From NCBI RefSeq assembly GCF_039649665.1, contig NZ_JBDJAW010000032.1, positions 1 to 64,000 of the forward strand: a stretch of 64,000 bases of DNA, in the 5' to 3' direction. Source of the stretch: Microbispora sp. ZYX-F-249. GTDB lineage: Bacteria; Actinomycetota; Actinomycetes; Streptosporangiales; Streptosporangiaceae. The position numbers and the translations under genes are program-made. The notes below the pieces were generated by a model, which saw only the letters and a list, made by a program, of their open reading frames with translations, made no database searches and was not told where the DNA came from. Each line of letters begins with the position of its first letter. The first letter of the stretch is position 1. This document shows positions 26,578 through 34,973 of this stretch, in pieces.

Positions 26578-27324
26578 TCAGCTGGCGGTGCGGCAGGCGT
26601 AGACCGTGGCGAGCCACTCCTCGCGGAAGCTCGTCAGCTCGGTGCGGAAGGTCTGCATCGAGGCGCCGTACGGCACGCAGGCGCCGCCGGACTGGTTGGG
26701 CACGGACTGGCAGCCGTGGACCAGCCGCCCGCCGAGCGCGGCGTGCGCCTTGATCGACTCGATGCGGCGGTACTCGTTGAACCAGGTGCCGTGGTAGACC
26801 TCGTCGAGCATGCCGCCCTCCTCCTCGTCCAGCTCATAGACGACGGAGGTCGCGGCGGGGAAGAACCAGCACGGGCCGACGTTGGAGATGTGGCCGTCCA
26901 GCTCGACCTTGTTGAGCGCCATGAAGGTGGCGGCCTCGCGGAGCATCCGCAGGTGGTCGGCGGTGATCTGGGGCAGGCCGAGGGTGGGCAGGTGCTCCTC
27001 GCGAAACAGGTAGCTGTAGACCTCCCAGGCCGTGGCCAGCACCCGGCCGGCGTCGGAGGTGGAGTAGCCGTGCTCCTGCACGAACTCCAGGGCGAGCTGT
27101 TCGACGGCGGTCTCCGCGGACTCTTCGATGCCGAGAAGCTGGCCAGCGACGAGGTTCCAGTCGCACAGGAGCCAGGTGGAGTTCTCGAACCGGAAGAAGT
27201 ACTTCTCGGGGTCGACCGTGATGGTGGCTCCGTCCACGGTGATCCCGGGGATGCGGTTCCAGCGCGGGTCGAAGGCGACCGGCAGGTCGACGGCGAACGC
27301 GTCGAGCTGGGCGCTCAGGGTCAT
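26578..27324 (-). CDS. Hypothetical protein
   Basis: The 248-residue soluble product starts MTLSAQLDAFAVDLPVAFDP at ATG 27324 with GGAG upstream; the longer frame is not supported. It is acidic, with many aromatic residues (WLLCDWN, WEVYSYLF, GPCWFFP) and conserved-looking Cys pairs near the C-terminus (HGCQS...GGACVPYG). No known family or motif is evident to me. It precedes the APH-like gene in the same direction with a 69-bp gap. Confidence 0.65.
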   Translation of the reverse strand: MTLSAQLDAFAVDLPVAFDPRWNRIPGITVDGATITVDPEKYFFRFENSTWLLCDWNLVAGQLLGIEESAETAVEQLALEFVQEHGYSTSDAGRVLATAWEVYSYLFREEHLPTLGLPQITADHLRMLREAATFMALNKVELDGHISNVGPCWFFPAATSVVYELDEEEGGMLDEVYHGTWFNEYRRIESIKAHAALGGRLVHGCQSVPNQSGGACVPYGASMQTFRTELTSFREEWLATVYACRTAS

Positions 27325-27368
27325 TGAGGCACTCTCCTTCTGACGTGGGATTGCTGGTGGAGGGGGAG

Positions 27369-27695
27369 CTATCGGGCCTGCCCAGTGAGCAGGCGTTGCC
27401 AGAGCTCCATGGCTCTGGCCGTCAGGAACCACTCCGTCTCGCGTACGGACAGACCGGTCGGCTTGCGGACAGTGCGGCGGATGAACACCAGGCCGCCGGA
27501 AACGCACAGCTCGTAGACCACCGGCTGGCAGTCACAGGTGTGCCGTCGCACCCGCAGGTGCGTGCACCGCGCCGTCGGTTTCCTCCACACGAGCCTTTCG
27601 CAGCCTGTCTGCGGTGGCGCGACGTGGACACCATGGAACGGCGCGGGAAGCTGCATGTCCTTGGGAGCGCCGCGAGTCGCACCGTGCGAGACCAT
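27369..27695 (-). CDS. Small hypothetical protein
   Basis: Up to 108 residues. The C-terminal 70 (CTHLRVRRHTCDCQPVVYELCVSGGLVFIRRTVR...ARAMELWQRLLTG) look genuine: alternating strand-like segments with Cys/His and a final helix, as in small actinomycete proteins found beside XRE regulators. The start is uncertain. It lies between two other leftward small genes downstream of an XRE-type regulator. Confidence 0.5.
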   Translation of the reverse strand: MVSHGATRGAPKDMQLPAPFHGVHVAPPQTGCERLVWRKPTARCTHLRVRRHTCDCQPVVYELCVSGGLVFIRRTVRKPTGLSVRETEWFLTARAMELWQRLLTGQAR

Positions 27696-27710
27696 ACGGG
27701 TGTGCTCCGG

Positions 27711-28004
27711 CTAACGGTCGACCTCGGCCAGCACACGCTCGATGCGGTCGGCGGCCTCGGTGACGTTCGTGACGAGGGCGATCCGTTCGGGCCAGGGGAA
27801 CCAGAAGCTCCACTCCCCCTCCGCATCCGGCGCGATCATGATGTGTTCCGTGAGGACGGGAGCCTCAGGGTTCATCACGAAGAGGTGGAGCGAGGACCTC
27901 TCACCGCTACGGAGCCGCGCGGCGAAGCCCCGAACTTCGAGCGCGGTGGCGAGCGACTGGAGCGCGTCGCGGACCACCGCCGGATCGGCAAGCTGCGTAC
28001 TCAT
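27711..28004 (-). CDS. Small hypothetical protein
   Basis: A 97-residue protein from ATG 28004. A helical N-terminus (DPAVVRDALQSLATALEVRGF) is followed by strands (SSLHLFVMNP, LTEHIMIAPDAEGEWSFWFPWPERI) and a C-terminal helix. The pattern is common among actinomycete orphan proteins encoded near XRE regulators; no catalytic motif is seen. Downstream of, and co-directional with, the XRE gene. Confidence 0.6.
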   Translation of the reverse strand: MSTQLADPAVVRDALQSLATALEVRGFAARLRSGERSSLHLFVMNPEAPVLTEHIMIAPDAEGEWSFWFPWPERIALVTNVTEAADRIERVLAEVDR

Positions 28005-28062
28005 GACGCGACCGTACGGCCGGCTCACGTGGGCAGACCCAACCAGCAATTGGGGGTGGCAT

Positions 28063-29313
28063 TCAGGCGATGACGCGGGCTCTTGTCGCGAGGTCCAGCA
28101 ACAGAGCCGGAGGACGGCGCCTCGCCTCGATCATCTCGCTGATGGTCTGACGTGCGAGCGGGTTGAAGACGACGGTCTCCGTCGACTGTGTCTCCGACAT
28201 CCGAAGGCAGGTGAGGGCTGCGTCGAAATCCCGCTGCCGCATATGCCCTCGCGCCAGGTCGAGGAGGTGCTGGGCCCGCCGATTCGTCGAAGGGATGGCG
28301 GAGACGGTGATGGCCTTGGCCCGGTCGATCGCCGCGCCGGAGCGCCCTGTCTCCACCTCTATCGCGACGCCGTAGATGGCGACGTTGGCCTGGCCGAACA
28401 TTGTCAGAGGGTTGTGGTGAGCAGGGCCGAGAGCGGAGGCGGCCCTGTGAGCGAGGTCCCAGTGCCGCCAGGCGTCGGCGCCGCGGTGGTTCTTCGCGCA
28501 GGCGATGGCGGCGAACAGGTGCAAGGAACCCCACGCCGACAGCACGGCTTGCGAGGAGCTCGACCTCGGTTCCAGGTAAGTCGCCGCGGTCGACGCCACT
28601 TCGAAGGCCTCGTCAGTCTGTCCGCGCCCGAGTGCGGCCATCGTGGAAGTCCAGGCGGAGATCGCGATCAGTTGCGGATCGTCGGTCTCCTCGGCGGCGA
28701 CCATCGCGCGGTCGGCTGCGCGGGCCGCCAGTTCGGCCTCCCCGACGCAGTAGAGGAAACGCTGCGCAAGCTGGAAGGTCTCGGCGAGAAGCGCCCAGGT
28801 GCTGCGCCGCATGCTGGGCGCGGCCGCTCTGTGCAGGTTCAGTGCGTCTTGTAGCAGGCCGGGCGCCACCGCGCCCAGAGCGGTGTACGGCCGAGCCGAC
28901 CCGTGCCAGGCCGACCAGGCGACGGCCAGCCGGCGCCGCAGCTTCTCGCTCTCGGCGGGCAGGTCGTCCACGGGCTGCGGCGGATAGATCGGCGTGGACA
29001 GCACCTGACGAATGGCGGGAACGGCCTCGTGCCGGATCCTGCCGCCCTCGGTGACGGTGCACGTCATGCCCTGGAGCCGGTCTTCGACGATGAGGCTGAG
29101 ATCTCGTACGCCGAGCACGTTCGCCAGGGCGACGAGGGTGGAGAGCTTGTCCAGGCGCTGCTCACCGCGCTCGACCTGGCGGAGCCATTCTTCGGTCCGT
29201 CCGCACAGCTCAGCGCACGCACGCAGACCAAGCCCTCGGCGCAACCGAAGCGCTCGGACGCGCCTGCCGATGCGCCGGTCCAGCTCTCCACTTTCCACGT
29301 GCTCAGTCGCCAT
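28063..29313 (-). CDS. XRE-family regulator with C-terminal TPR-like repeats
   Basis: An N-terminal HTH (IGRRVRALRLRRGLGLRACAELCGRTEEWLRQVERGEQRLDKLSTLVALANVLGV, about 15-70) is fused to about 340 residues of helical repeats of TPR type (AWSAWHGSA..., ELAARAADRAMVAAEETDD..., HLLDLARGHMRQRDFDAAL). This 416-aa architecture is the common Streptomyces/Streptosporangium regulator type that senses a ligand or peptide through the repeat domain. It is divergent from a flavoprotein gene 111 bp away, a pairing often seen in actinomycetes, and may regulate it. Confidence 0.85.
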   Translation of the reverse strand: MATEHVESGELDRRIGRRVRALRLRRGLGLRACAELCGRTEEWLRQVERGEQRLDKLSTLVALANVLGVRDLSLIVEDRLQGMTCTVTEGGRIRHEAVPAIRQVLSTPIYPPQPVDDLPAESEKLRRRLAVAWSAWHGSARPYTALGAVAPGLLQDALNLHRAAAPSMRRSTWALLAETFQLAQRFLYCVGEAELAARAADRAMVAAEETDDPQLIAISAWTSTMAALGRGQTDEAFEVASTAATYLEPRSSSSQAVLSAWGSLHLFAAIACAKNHRGADAWRHWDLAHRAASALGPAHHNPLTMFGQANVAIYGVAIEVETGRSGAAIDRAKAITVSAIPSTNRRAQHLLDLARGHMRQRDFDAALTCLRMSETQSTETVVFNPLARQTISEMIEARRRPPALLLDLATRARVIA

Positions 29314-29424
29314 GGCACGACCTCACGTTGGGGACGTAGTGTTCGCCTCGACCACGGTAACCGTGCCCGTGGGTCAGCGGATAGTAACCGATGGTGATCG
29401 CAGAGGAATGGGGAACGGCGGGAT

Positions 29425-29985
29425 ATGGCAGAAGGCAAGCCGGTTCTGTATGTGATCGCGTGCGGAGGTCGGCCGGCGGGCGACCTCCCCGCCTTCGTCG
29501 AGCGCCTTCAGGCGGACGGCTGGACGGTCTGCGTCATCGCGACGCCGTCAGCAACGAAGTTCGTCGACGCCGAGCGGCTCAGCAAGCTAACCGGCTATCC
29601 CGTACGGCACGACTACAAGCGGCCTGAGGAACCGGACGTGCTGCCGAAGGCCGACGCCATGGCGATCATTCCGGCGACATTCAACACGACCAACAAGTGG
29701 GCCCAGGGGATCAGCGACACCCTGGCCCTGGGCCTGCTGAACGAAGCCATCGGCCTCGGCCTGCCGATCGTCGCCGTCCCCTGGCCCAACCACGCGCTCG
29801 CGAGGCACCCCGCCTTCCCCAGCAGCGTGGCCCGGCTCGAGGAATGGGGCGTACGGATAATCCTCGATTGGGAGCGTCTCCCCGCACCCAACTCAGGTGC
29901 ACCAGGAGCGGTCTCCTTCCCTTGGGACGATCTACACGAAGCGCTGCAAGCCGTACGAGGGGACATCGACTTTTCATCCAGCTGA
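29425..29985 (+). CDS. Flavoprotein (PPC decarboxylase-like fold)
   Basis: 186 residues. VLYVIACGGRPAG at the N-terminus and ADAMAIIPATFNTTNKWAQGISDTLALGLLNEA in the middle match the Flavoprotein family (PF02441): the PATFNT-x-NK-x-A motif binds FMN, and the later LPIVAVPWPN strand fits. Family members decarboxylate or bind FMN for prenyl transfer; these short actinomycete versions are of unknown substrate. It follows its divergent XRE regulator and stands alone. Confidence 0.8.
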   Translation: MAEGKPVLYVIACGGRPAGDLPAFVERLQADGWTVCVIATPSATKFVDAERLSKLTGYPVRHDYKRPEEPDVLPKADAMAIIPATFNTTNKWAQGISDTLALGLLNEAIGLGLPIVAVPWPNHALARHPAFPSSVARLEEWGVRIILDWERLPAPNSGAPGAVSFPWDDLHEALQAVRGDIDFSSS

Positions 29986-30233
29986 AGTGAGTTCTGCCAC
30001 GCCGATATCGGAGACCGATCTGCTGTTCCGCTCGACTACCTTACATACGGCCTTGCTCCATCATTAGATGGATCAGCCGTTCGGCGCCATGCTGGTAACC
30101 GGTGCTAAGCAAGACCAGGAAGAGGGGCTATAGGCTCTTACCGAAGGCCGGGGAAGACGCTCTAAGAGCCCTAGTTGACGCCTAAGGACGACACCTCCTT
30201 GCACTCTGAGGAAGTCAGGCTATTCGGTGAAGT

Positions 30234-31340
30234 TTAAGGAGTATCTGATCGATCGAGATGGGCAAGGTTATAATTCTCTGGATCAGCCCTCAAGAAGTAA
30301 TCTATAACTTTATTGCGCTCAGCACTTACGGCGCCAGCAGGCAAATGATACCAATTGGACAGTCGATACCATTCCCGCTCGATCAGAATGCAGAATTCTC
30401 TGGCCGCCCCGATGGCCTGGTGTGGCTCACATTTCTTCTTTGGGCGACGCACATTACAGTCGCATTTCTGGACCCAGTTCTTGAGCCGCTGCCGAAAGCG
30501 CCGATCTAGCTTAGCTTGACGCAGGTTGGCCCTAAACGGCTGAAACTCTTGCTCAGGGGCCTGAACCAAGGCGATACGAAGCGACGAGCAGTCCTGATCG
30601 CTGAACGGCAACAAGCGTTGCAGCATGTCCAGGTGCGTTACAATCTCAGTTTCAGTATCCGCATCGCTTGCAATCCAATTACCTCCAAGATCAGAAACAA
30701 CGAATTCATCGACTCTTCGGAGCATGCGAGCGTACTGCCATATGGCAGTATCGAGTAAAATATCTGGACTGGCCGCTGGATTGCGCCATCGATAAATCAG
30801 ATAGGCCTCTAGGTCATATCCAACACCAGATATAGGTGAGAAGATTCGGAAGCAATGCCCGAAGGTTTTAGCGACAAAGAGAGTTGCGGCGGTCTGGTCA
30901 CCATCGCCATCCACCATTGCCTCATGCGCTTTCCTTCTGCGCATAATGGAAACTTGCTCTAAAAGTGCATCGGCAAGAGGCAAATAAAGTTCTCTTTCTC
31001 GCTCCTCAATCGGTCGGGATTCGTTGTATTCCCATCTATCGGCAAGCGCTCTGAGCCGACCCTCCTTCCTCTTACTCATTGGATCGCGATCCCAGTTGAG
31101 TCCGGCCTTAAGGATTTCCTGAGAGGCTGGCGAAAGATCATGGAGAGCATCCTCAAGCAGTCGTAGCGCTTGGGGGATGATGGCTCGCTCTTCAGCCCCT
31201 GCGAGGTCGAGCACGCGTTCCGCGAGCTGGAGGAGCAAGGGAGCCGTACGCGCGAGGCGGCCCTCATCCGCCAGGCCTTGACGCTCGCGCAGTTTCTTGA
31301 GCTGGTCTGACAGCCGCAAGCGATCTAGGGGTTCAACCAT
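30234..31340 (-). CDS. Hypothetical protein in lower-GC patch
   Basis: A 368-residue product from ATG 31340, with GGGAG nine bases upstream; the frame opens 17 codons earlier. It is soluble and helical, with RLSDQLKKLRERQGL near the start, RERELYLPLADALLEQ in the middle and a basic, Cys-containing tail (WVQKCDCNVRRPKKKCEP). Codon use is visibly less GC-rich than in neighbours, suggesting later acquisition. No family recognised. Confidence 0.65.
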   Translation of the reverse strand: MVEPLDRLRLSDQLKKLRERQGLADEGRLARTAPLLLQLAERVLDLAGAEERAIIPQALRLLEDALHDLSPASQEILKAGLNWDRDPMSKRKEGRLRALADRWEYNESRPIEERERELYLPLADALLEQVSIMRRRKAHEAMVDGDGDQTAATLFVAKTFGHCFRIFSPISGVGYDLEAYLIYRWRNPAASPDILLDTAIWQYARMLRRVDEFVVSDLGGNWIASDADTETEIVTHLDMLQRLLPFSDQDCSSLRIALVQAPEQEFQPFRANLRQAKLDRRFRQRLKNWVQKCDCNVRRPKKKCEPHQAIGAAREFCILIEREWYRLSNWYHLPAGAVSAERNKVIDYFLRADPENYNLAHLDRSDTP

Positions 31341-31504
31341 GGATTTTACTCCCGATCTTGAAAGTGGCCGAGGTTTCGTACCTGTCATCACCTGTGCCCG
31401 GCCCGCTTACCTGGTGGGGCGCTGCCGCACAGCGCAAGCTGCCAGGAGCCGCATGCCGCATCACTGGACGGCTCGGAGCTTTGAAGACTTAACAGAGGAG
31501 GTGT

Positions 31505-31708
31505 ATGAGCGGCTTCTTCGTGAATGACCTGATGCTCATGCTGTGCATCTTCGCAGCCGGCCTGCTCATCGGCATGGTCGTGCAGGGAGTGCGCTGCAGC
31601 GCAGCTCTGGGATGGATGGATACCCGGCTGGCTCGCGAGCGCGGAAAGACCTGGCGATGCAAGCAAGAGCTGCGCGCCTGTTGTCAAGCCCAAAGTCTGA
31701 AGGAGTAG
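31505..31708 (+). CDS. Small single-TM protein
   Basis: 67 residues with one N-terminal membrane helix (NDLMLMLCIFAAGLLIGMVVQG) and a basic cytoplasmic tail. A perfect AGGAGG at 31496-31501 supports the start. Four bp upstream of another tiny membrane/zinc-ribbon gene and divergent from the 368-aa gene. No family recognised. Confidence 0.6.
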   Translation: MSGFFVNDLMLMLCIFAAGLLIGMVVQGVRCSAALGWMDTRLARERGKTWRCKQELRACCQAQSLKE

Positions 31709-31711
31709 CCC

Positions 31712-31891
31712 ATGGTCATGATGCGCGCTGGCGCAAGGGGGATCACTCTCGTCCTGGCTTCGGTGATCGGCTGGAGCCTCGTCCGACGGTCGTCCTTGCG
31801 TCATCGGTACACCTGTTCGCGCTGCCATACGGTAGTACGTTCGGACTGGGAAATTACGCGCTGCGTGGTCTGCCGGAAACCCTACGCATAA
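31712..31891 (+). CDS. Small membrane zinc-ribbon protein
   Basis: 59 residues, with AGGAG at 31701-31705. A short hydrophobic stretch (GITLVLASVIGWSLV) is followed by YTCSRCHTVVRSDWEITRCVVC, two CxxC knuckles that should bind one zinc. It immediately follows the single-TM gene, so the two likely act together. A strong hairpin terminator lies about 75 bp downstream. Confidence 0.55.
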   Translation: MVMMRAGARGITLVLASVIGWSLVRRSSLRHRYTCSRCHTVVRSDWEITRCVVCRKPYA

Positions 31892-31964
31892 GATCCAGAA
31901 TGAGTCCACCGCTCTGGGCCCGCATCTTGGCCATCCACAGAGCGGCAGCAATCAGTCCACCTCG

Positions 31965-31990
31965 AAGGGGCGGCCGGAAGGCCGCCCCTT
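31965..31990 (+). terminator. Strong intrinsic terminator hairpin
   Basis: Perfect 11-bp inverted arms (AAGGGGCGGCC and its complement) around a GGAA (GNRA-type) loop, followed by TTCCT. It ends the two-gene rightward transcript. Confidence 0.75.
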
Positions 31991-32030
31991 CCTCATCCCC
32001 ACCACCCCTCGCACTGAAAGGAAAGGCTCA

Positions 32031-32261
32031 ATGAGCGGAACCGCAGCCCGGCAACCCAACACCCAGAGCAGACCGACCCGGTCGGGGCTAAGATCACATA
32101 AGCACAAGCCACCAGGGACCGTCGGTCGTGCATCGATTTGCGGGTATGCCCTTCCCTGTCATGTGATCAATCCTGGCCTTGATCAGGCTCGGCATGTTAG
32201 ACACTACGTCGACAAGCATCTGGGCAGAAGCTGTGGACTCTGGATCGATCCAAACCTTTAA
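32031..32261 (+). CDS. Doubtful small ORF antisense to neighbour
   Basis: 76 codons with a weak AAGGAAAGG upstream. The protein (MSGTAARQPNTQSRPTRSGL...) has no motif. From codon 22 onward it overlaps, in antisense, the 3' end of the YbjN-like gene, so at best only its 5' part is genuine, perhaps a truncated gene. Confidence 0.2.
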   Translation: MSGTAARQPNTQSRPTRSGLRSHKHKPPGTVGRASICGYALPCHVINPGLDQARHVRHYVDKHLGRSCGLWIDPNL

Positions 32262-33029
32262 AAGTTTGAATGAATAGACGATCCACCAATGCTCCTCGTC
32301 TGCACCTCGCCGCAACTGGAAAGAGCCAATTGCCGTAGCCTCGTTGACCTCGCCTAGCACACCGACTAGATCACCAGTGAGGCGAAGGGATTCCAGCACA
32401 CCTGCGCAGATATGGATGTACTCCCCTAAATAGAAGACTGCAATGCCCACGCCATCGGCGACCAGCGACGCCACGAAGGGCATGGGGTTGTCCCACTGGC
32501 CTGGATAGGCATGATCTAACGCGCCACGAAGAAACTCGTCGACAGGCCCATGCGTTCCAGTCCGCCCGTGCGAACTCTCTTGCCTCTGATTCAAGGAGTC
32601 TGGCAGGGGGCCAGCACGAAGCACACTCGGAACACGCCCTCCCGCTTCGATGGCTACATTGCGGCATTGCGTTAGCCATCGAATGCGCGCAAGGCTGTCC
32701 GCATCCAGGCCGTGCTGAAAGAGCACGTTCATGTCTGCCATGAACGCAATATAGCTAAGAGCGTCTCTGTTGCTGACGGGAAGGCTTTGGACCGAGGGAA
32801 GCTCCCATGGTTCTTCTCGAAGATTACGTCTCAGCCAGTTGTCGATATTTTCTTGGACCTCCGCGGGGCAGTTGACGCTGCCTAGCCAAGTCGCCCCGTG
32901 CCCATTCTGGCATACACATCCTGTCCCCTGACACCTCCCGCACGTTTCCATCTGCCCGTAAACGCCCCAGCACGTGGGACAGTCGATCACAGGTTCCTTG
33001 CACCAGTAGCACGGCTTCGAACTCAACAC
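32094..33029 (-). CDS. Zinc-ribbon plus YbjN/T3SS-chaperone-like protein
   Basis: AGGAGG just upstream places the start at GTG 33029 (or TTG 33026). The N-terminus (CYWCKEPVIDCPTCWGVYGQMETCGRCQGTGC) has four CxxC-type knuckles like DnaJ-type zinc ribbons. The C-terminal 150 residues (DGVGIAVFYLGEYIHICAGVLE..., WIVYSFKLLKVWIDPE...LVDVVSNMPSLIKARI) have the alpha-beta pattern of YbjN/CesT-like peptide-binding domains. About 311 aa, in the lower-GC patch. A protein-binding or quality-control role is suggested by fold only. Confidence 0.65.
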   Translation of the reverse strand: MLSSKPCYWCKEPVIDCPTCWGVYGQMETCGRCQGTGCVCQNGHGATWLGSVNCPAEVQENIDNWLRRNLREEPWELPSVQSLPVSNRDALSYIAFMADMNVLFQHGLDADSLARIRWLTQCRNVAIEAGGRVPSVLRAGPLPDSLNQRQESSHGRTGTHGPVDEFLRGALDHAYPGQWDNPMPFVASLVADGVGIAVFYLGEYIHICAGVLESLRLTGDLVGVLGEVNEATAIGSFQLRRGADEEHWWIVYSFKLLKVWIDPESTASAQMLVDVVSNMPSLIKARIDHMTGKGIPANRCTTDGPWWLVLM

Positions 33030-33151
33030 ATGCCTCCTACTTGACGGGGTCGTGGCGGAGCACCTTATCCAACACCTATTTCCGCAACACAAAATATGCT
33101 GCGTTTTGCTCTCTTCCCTCTCCAGGAGCCCGTGGAGGGATGAGGTTCGAA

Positions 33152-33238
33152 TTAGTCTTCGCCTTTCTTACCGCCACAGTTTGCACAGGTGGTTGTGCTG
33201 TGATTGACCTGACCGCAGCCGCAAATCCAGGTACGCAT
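33152..33238 (-). CDS. 28-residue RanBP2-like zinc-finger peptide
   Basis: Too short for routine gene calling, but the frame MRTWICGCGQVNHSTTTC...CGGKKGED shows W-x-C-x-C-x3-N-x6-C-x2-C, a near-match to the RanBP2-type zinc finger (usual C-x2-4-C spacing). A GAGAGGA ribosome site lies upstream of ATG 33238. It is upstream of, and co-directional with, the zinc-ribbon/YbjN-like gene. Single-finger peptides of this sort occur in actinomycetes; the function is unknown. Confidence 0.5.
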   Translation of the reverse strand: MRTWICGCGQVNHSTTTCANCGGKKGED

Positions 33239-34105
33239 GATTCGGTCCTCTCTTTCTTTGGAGAAACGTGCTCCTACATAAGACGCTGATGTCCACACGA
33301 AGGACAAGATAAGGGAAGTTGCAGTCCGATAACAACTTGAATCAACGAGACATGCACTCCAAGGGAACAATTGACTCGATTCCGGACAATCAGTTCCAGA
33401 CTCACCCGAAGTAGCCATGACCATGATCTTCACCTAGGCGGTGCGGAGATGGATATCGCTGCCGCGAGCATCGACCGTTGCGTGCGGAGCGGACTGTCAT
33501 CGGTTTCGTCGGAGGCGGCGCACGGTTAGACCGCAACTCGTGCCTTGGGACTTGATCGAGGTCCTGACTGCCAACGGCGTCATGACCTAGCCGAGAAGGT
33601 CACGATCCGCATTCCGTCCCAGCGGCACGACACCGTCCCCGCCTGTTCTCCAAAGGCCATAACTGCGTGCACATCCGATCCGAGTCCTCGACCAACGCGT
33701 CGTCACGGCCTGAAGCTTCTGCTACAGCAAGCTGCTTCCTGCCAGCCACGCCTCATACCTAATCGTGTTAGTCGGGATGAGACGGTGAATCTTCGCGGAG
33801 AGGGGCGGGCATTTCGTCACGTCTCGTTACGCGCGCTTCCAGTGCCACCGTGCCGTCCAGGAGTAGGCGCTGGAGCCTCAGGTCCCTGCCAATGAGACGA
33901 GATGGTCGGCGTCGAGGCCGGCTACCTCGGACAGGGGCGGGTGATTAATACAAGGGATCAAGATTAATTGTCGTGAACTCGCTTTCACTTGGTCAACGCG
34001 AGCAGCACAAGTTTGACCCTCATGCCTTGGTCGCAACGATTCACCTGCGGCGCCCGATCGTTTCCCTGTTTGCCCTCCGTTGGCGTAAACAGAAGCTACA
34101 GGAGC
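33239..34105. other. Region without recognisable genes
   Basis: About 870 bp of mixed composition between the zinc-finger peptide and the repressor gene. Short open frames on both strands have no ribosome sites or motifs. Probably a junction between the cargo and the regulatory module of the element. Confidence 0.4.
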
Positions 34106-34558
34106 TCAAATTTGGCGGCCGTCGTGTCCTTGGCCGCGTTCGAGACGGGCGGCGCTGATGATGAAGTCAGCCACGAGCTGACGGCCGCCGTCAGACATCT
34201 CGACCAGGGCTCGGAGCGCCTCGCGGTTGAGGCCGGACTCGCCGATTAACGAGGACGCCGCCACCTGGTCGGCCGTCGCCTCCGCGTCCTCCTCGTCGCC
34301 GAAGTAGCCGATCGGCACGCCGAAGAACTTCGCCAGCGCCTTCAACGTCTTGAGCTGGGGGTTGTCCGACCTGCCCGTCCGCAACTTCCAGATCGTCGTC
34401 GAGGACAGCTCCCCGCCCGTCGCCTCCGAGATCGCCGCCGCCGCCTCGAGGTTGTTCTTCGGCGGCCTGCTGCCCGCCGGCCAGCGGTTCTGGATCAACC
34501 ACTCGATCTTGTCTGCGAGGGACCGCGTGGTGTTCGCCGCACTTCGGTCGTCAGCCAC
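34106..34558 (-). CDS. EspR-like XRE repressor
   Basis: 150 residues from GTG 34558. The HTH region (LADKIEWLIQNRWPAGSRPPKNNLEAAAAISEATGGELSSTTIWKLRTGRSDNPQLKTLKALAKFFGVPIGYF) has the layout of EspR-type regulators, with a C-terminal helical dimerisation part (LNREALRALVEMSDGGRQLVADFI). It is divergent from the DUF2637/primase operon across a 139-bp region holding a consensus-like promoter and palindromic sites, so it is the likely master repressor of this half of the element. Confidence 0.8.
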   Translation of the reverse strand: MADDRSAANTTRSLADKIEWLIQNRWPAGSRPPKNNLEAAAAISEATGGELSSTTIWKLRTGRSDNPQLKTLKALAKFFGVPIGYFGDEEDAEATADQVAASSLIGESGLNREALRALVEMSDGGRQLVADFIISAARLERGQGHDGRQI

Positions 34559-34609
34559 TGCTCACCACATCAAGTTGGAGCGACACACGCCCTGCTTCAT
34601 CGCTTTTAG

Positions 34610-34640
34610 TTGACAGTCGGTGACGGAGAGTGCCTATCCT
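34610..34640 (+). promoter_or_regulatory. Promoter of the replication/spread operon
   Basis: TTGACA (34610-34615), exact consensus, and TATCCT (34635-34640) with a 19-bp spacer. The expected start of transcription, about 34647, abuts the palindrome at 34649-34666. The half-site TTTAGTTGA overlaps the -35 box. Confidence 0.6.
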
Positions 34641-34648
34641 GCTCTCGT

Positions 34649-34666
34649 CATCAACTTTAGTTGATG
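34649..34666. promoter_or_regulatory. Palindromic repressor operator
   Basis: CATCAACTTTAGTTGATG has perfect 7-bp arms. The half-site TTTAGTTGA is repeated at 34605-34613 and a CATCAA half-site lies at 34568-34573. The sites straddle the divergent promoter between the EspR-like gene and the rightward operon, as expected for a cooperative repressor. Confidence 0.6.
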
Positions 34667-34697
34667 GAGTCCGCCTCTCCACGCCCGAAGGTTACCG

Positions 34698-34973
34698 ATG
34701 CGAGCCACACCTATGCGAGCACCTGACGAGAGCAAAGCTCGTCACGAACGACTCGTCCGCCTCGGCCTTGAGGTCAGCCGCCACCGACCGGCCCGGCTGA
34801 TCCGCCGCCGCAACGGCCAGTGGGCCCTCACCGTCGGCACCGAGACTGTGTACTGCGCGGGCGCCGAAGGCGTCTACGCCTACGTCACCCATCACGGCCT
34901 GATCCTCTCCCCCGCGAACGACGAGGGCCTCGCCCAAGCCGCGACCCACCTTGCCACAGGTGGCGGCCAGTGA
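34698..34973 (+). CDS. Small hypothetical protein, first in operon
   Basis: 91 residues. A basic helical N-terminus (ESKARHERLVRLGLEVSRHRPARLIRRR) precedes a beta-rich part (GQWALTVGTETVYCAGAEGVYAYV). No family recognised. It is the first gene after the repressed promoter and its stop overlaps the GTG of the DUF2637 gene, so it is presumably a small regulator or accessory of the spread/replication operon. Confidence 0.65.
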   Translation: MRATPMRAPDESKARHERLVRLGLEVSRHRPARLIRRRNGQWALTVGTETVYCAGAEGVYAYVTHHGLILSPANDEGLAQAATHLATGGGQ

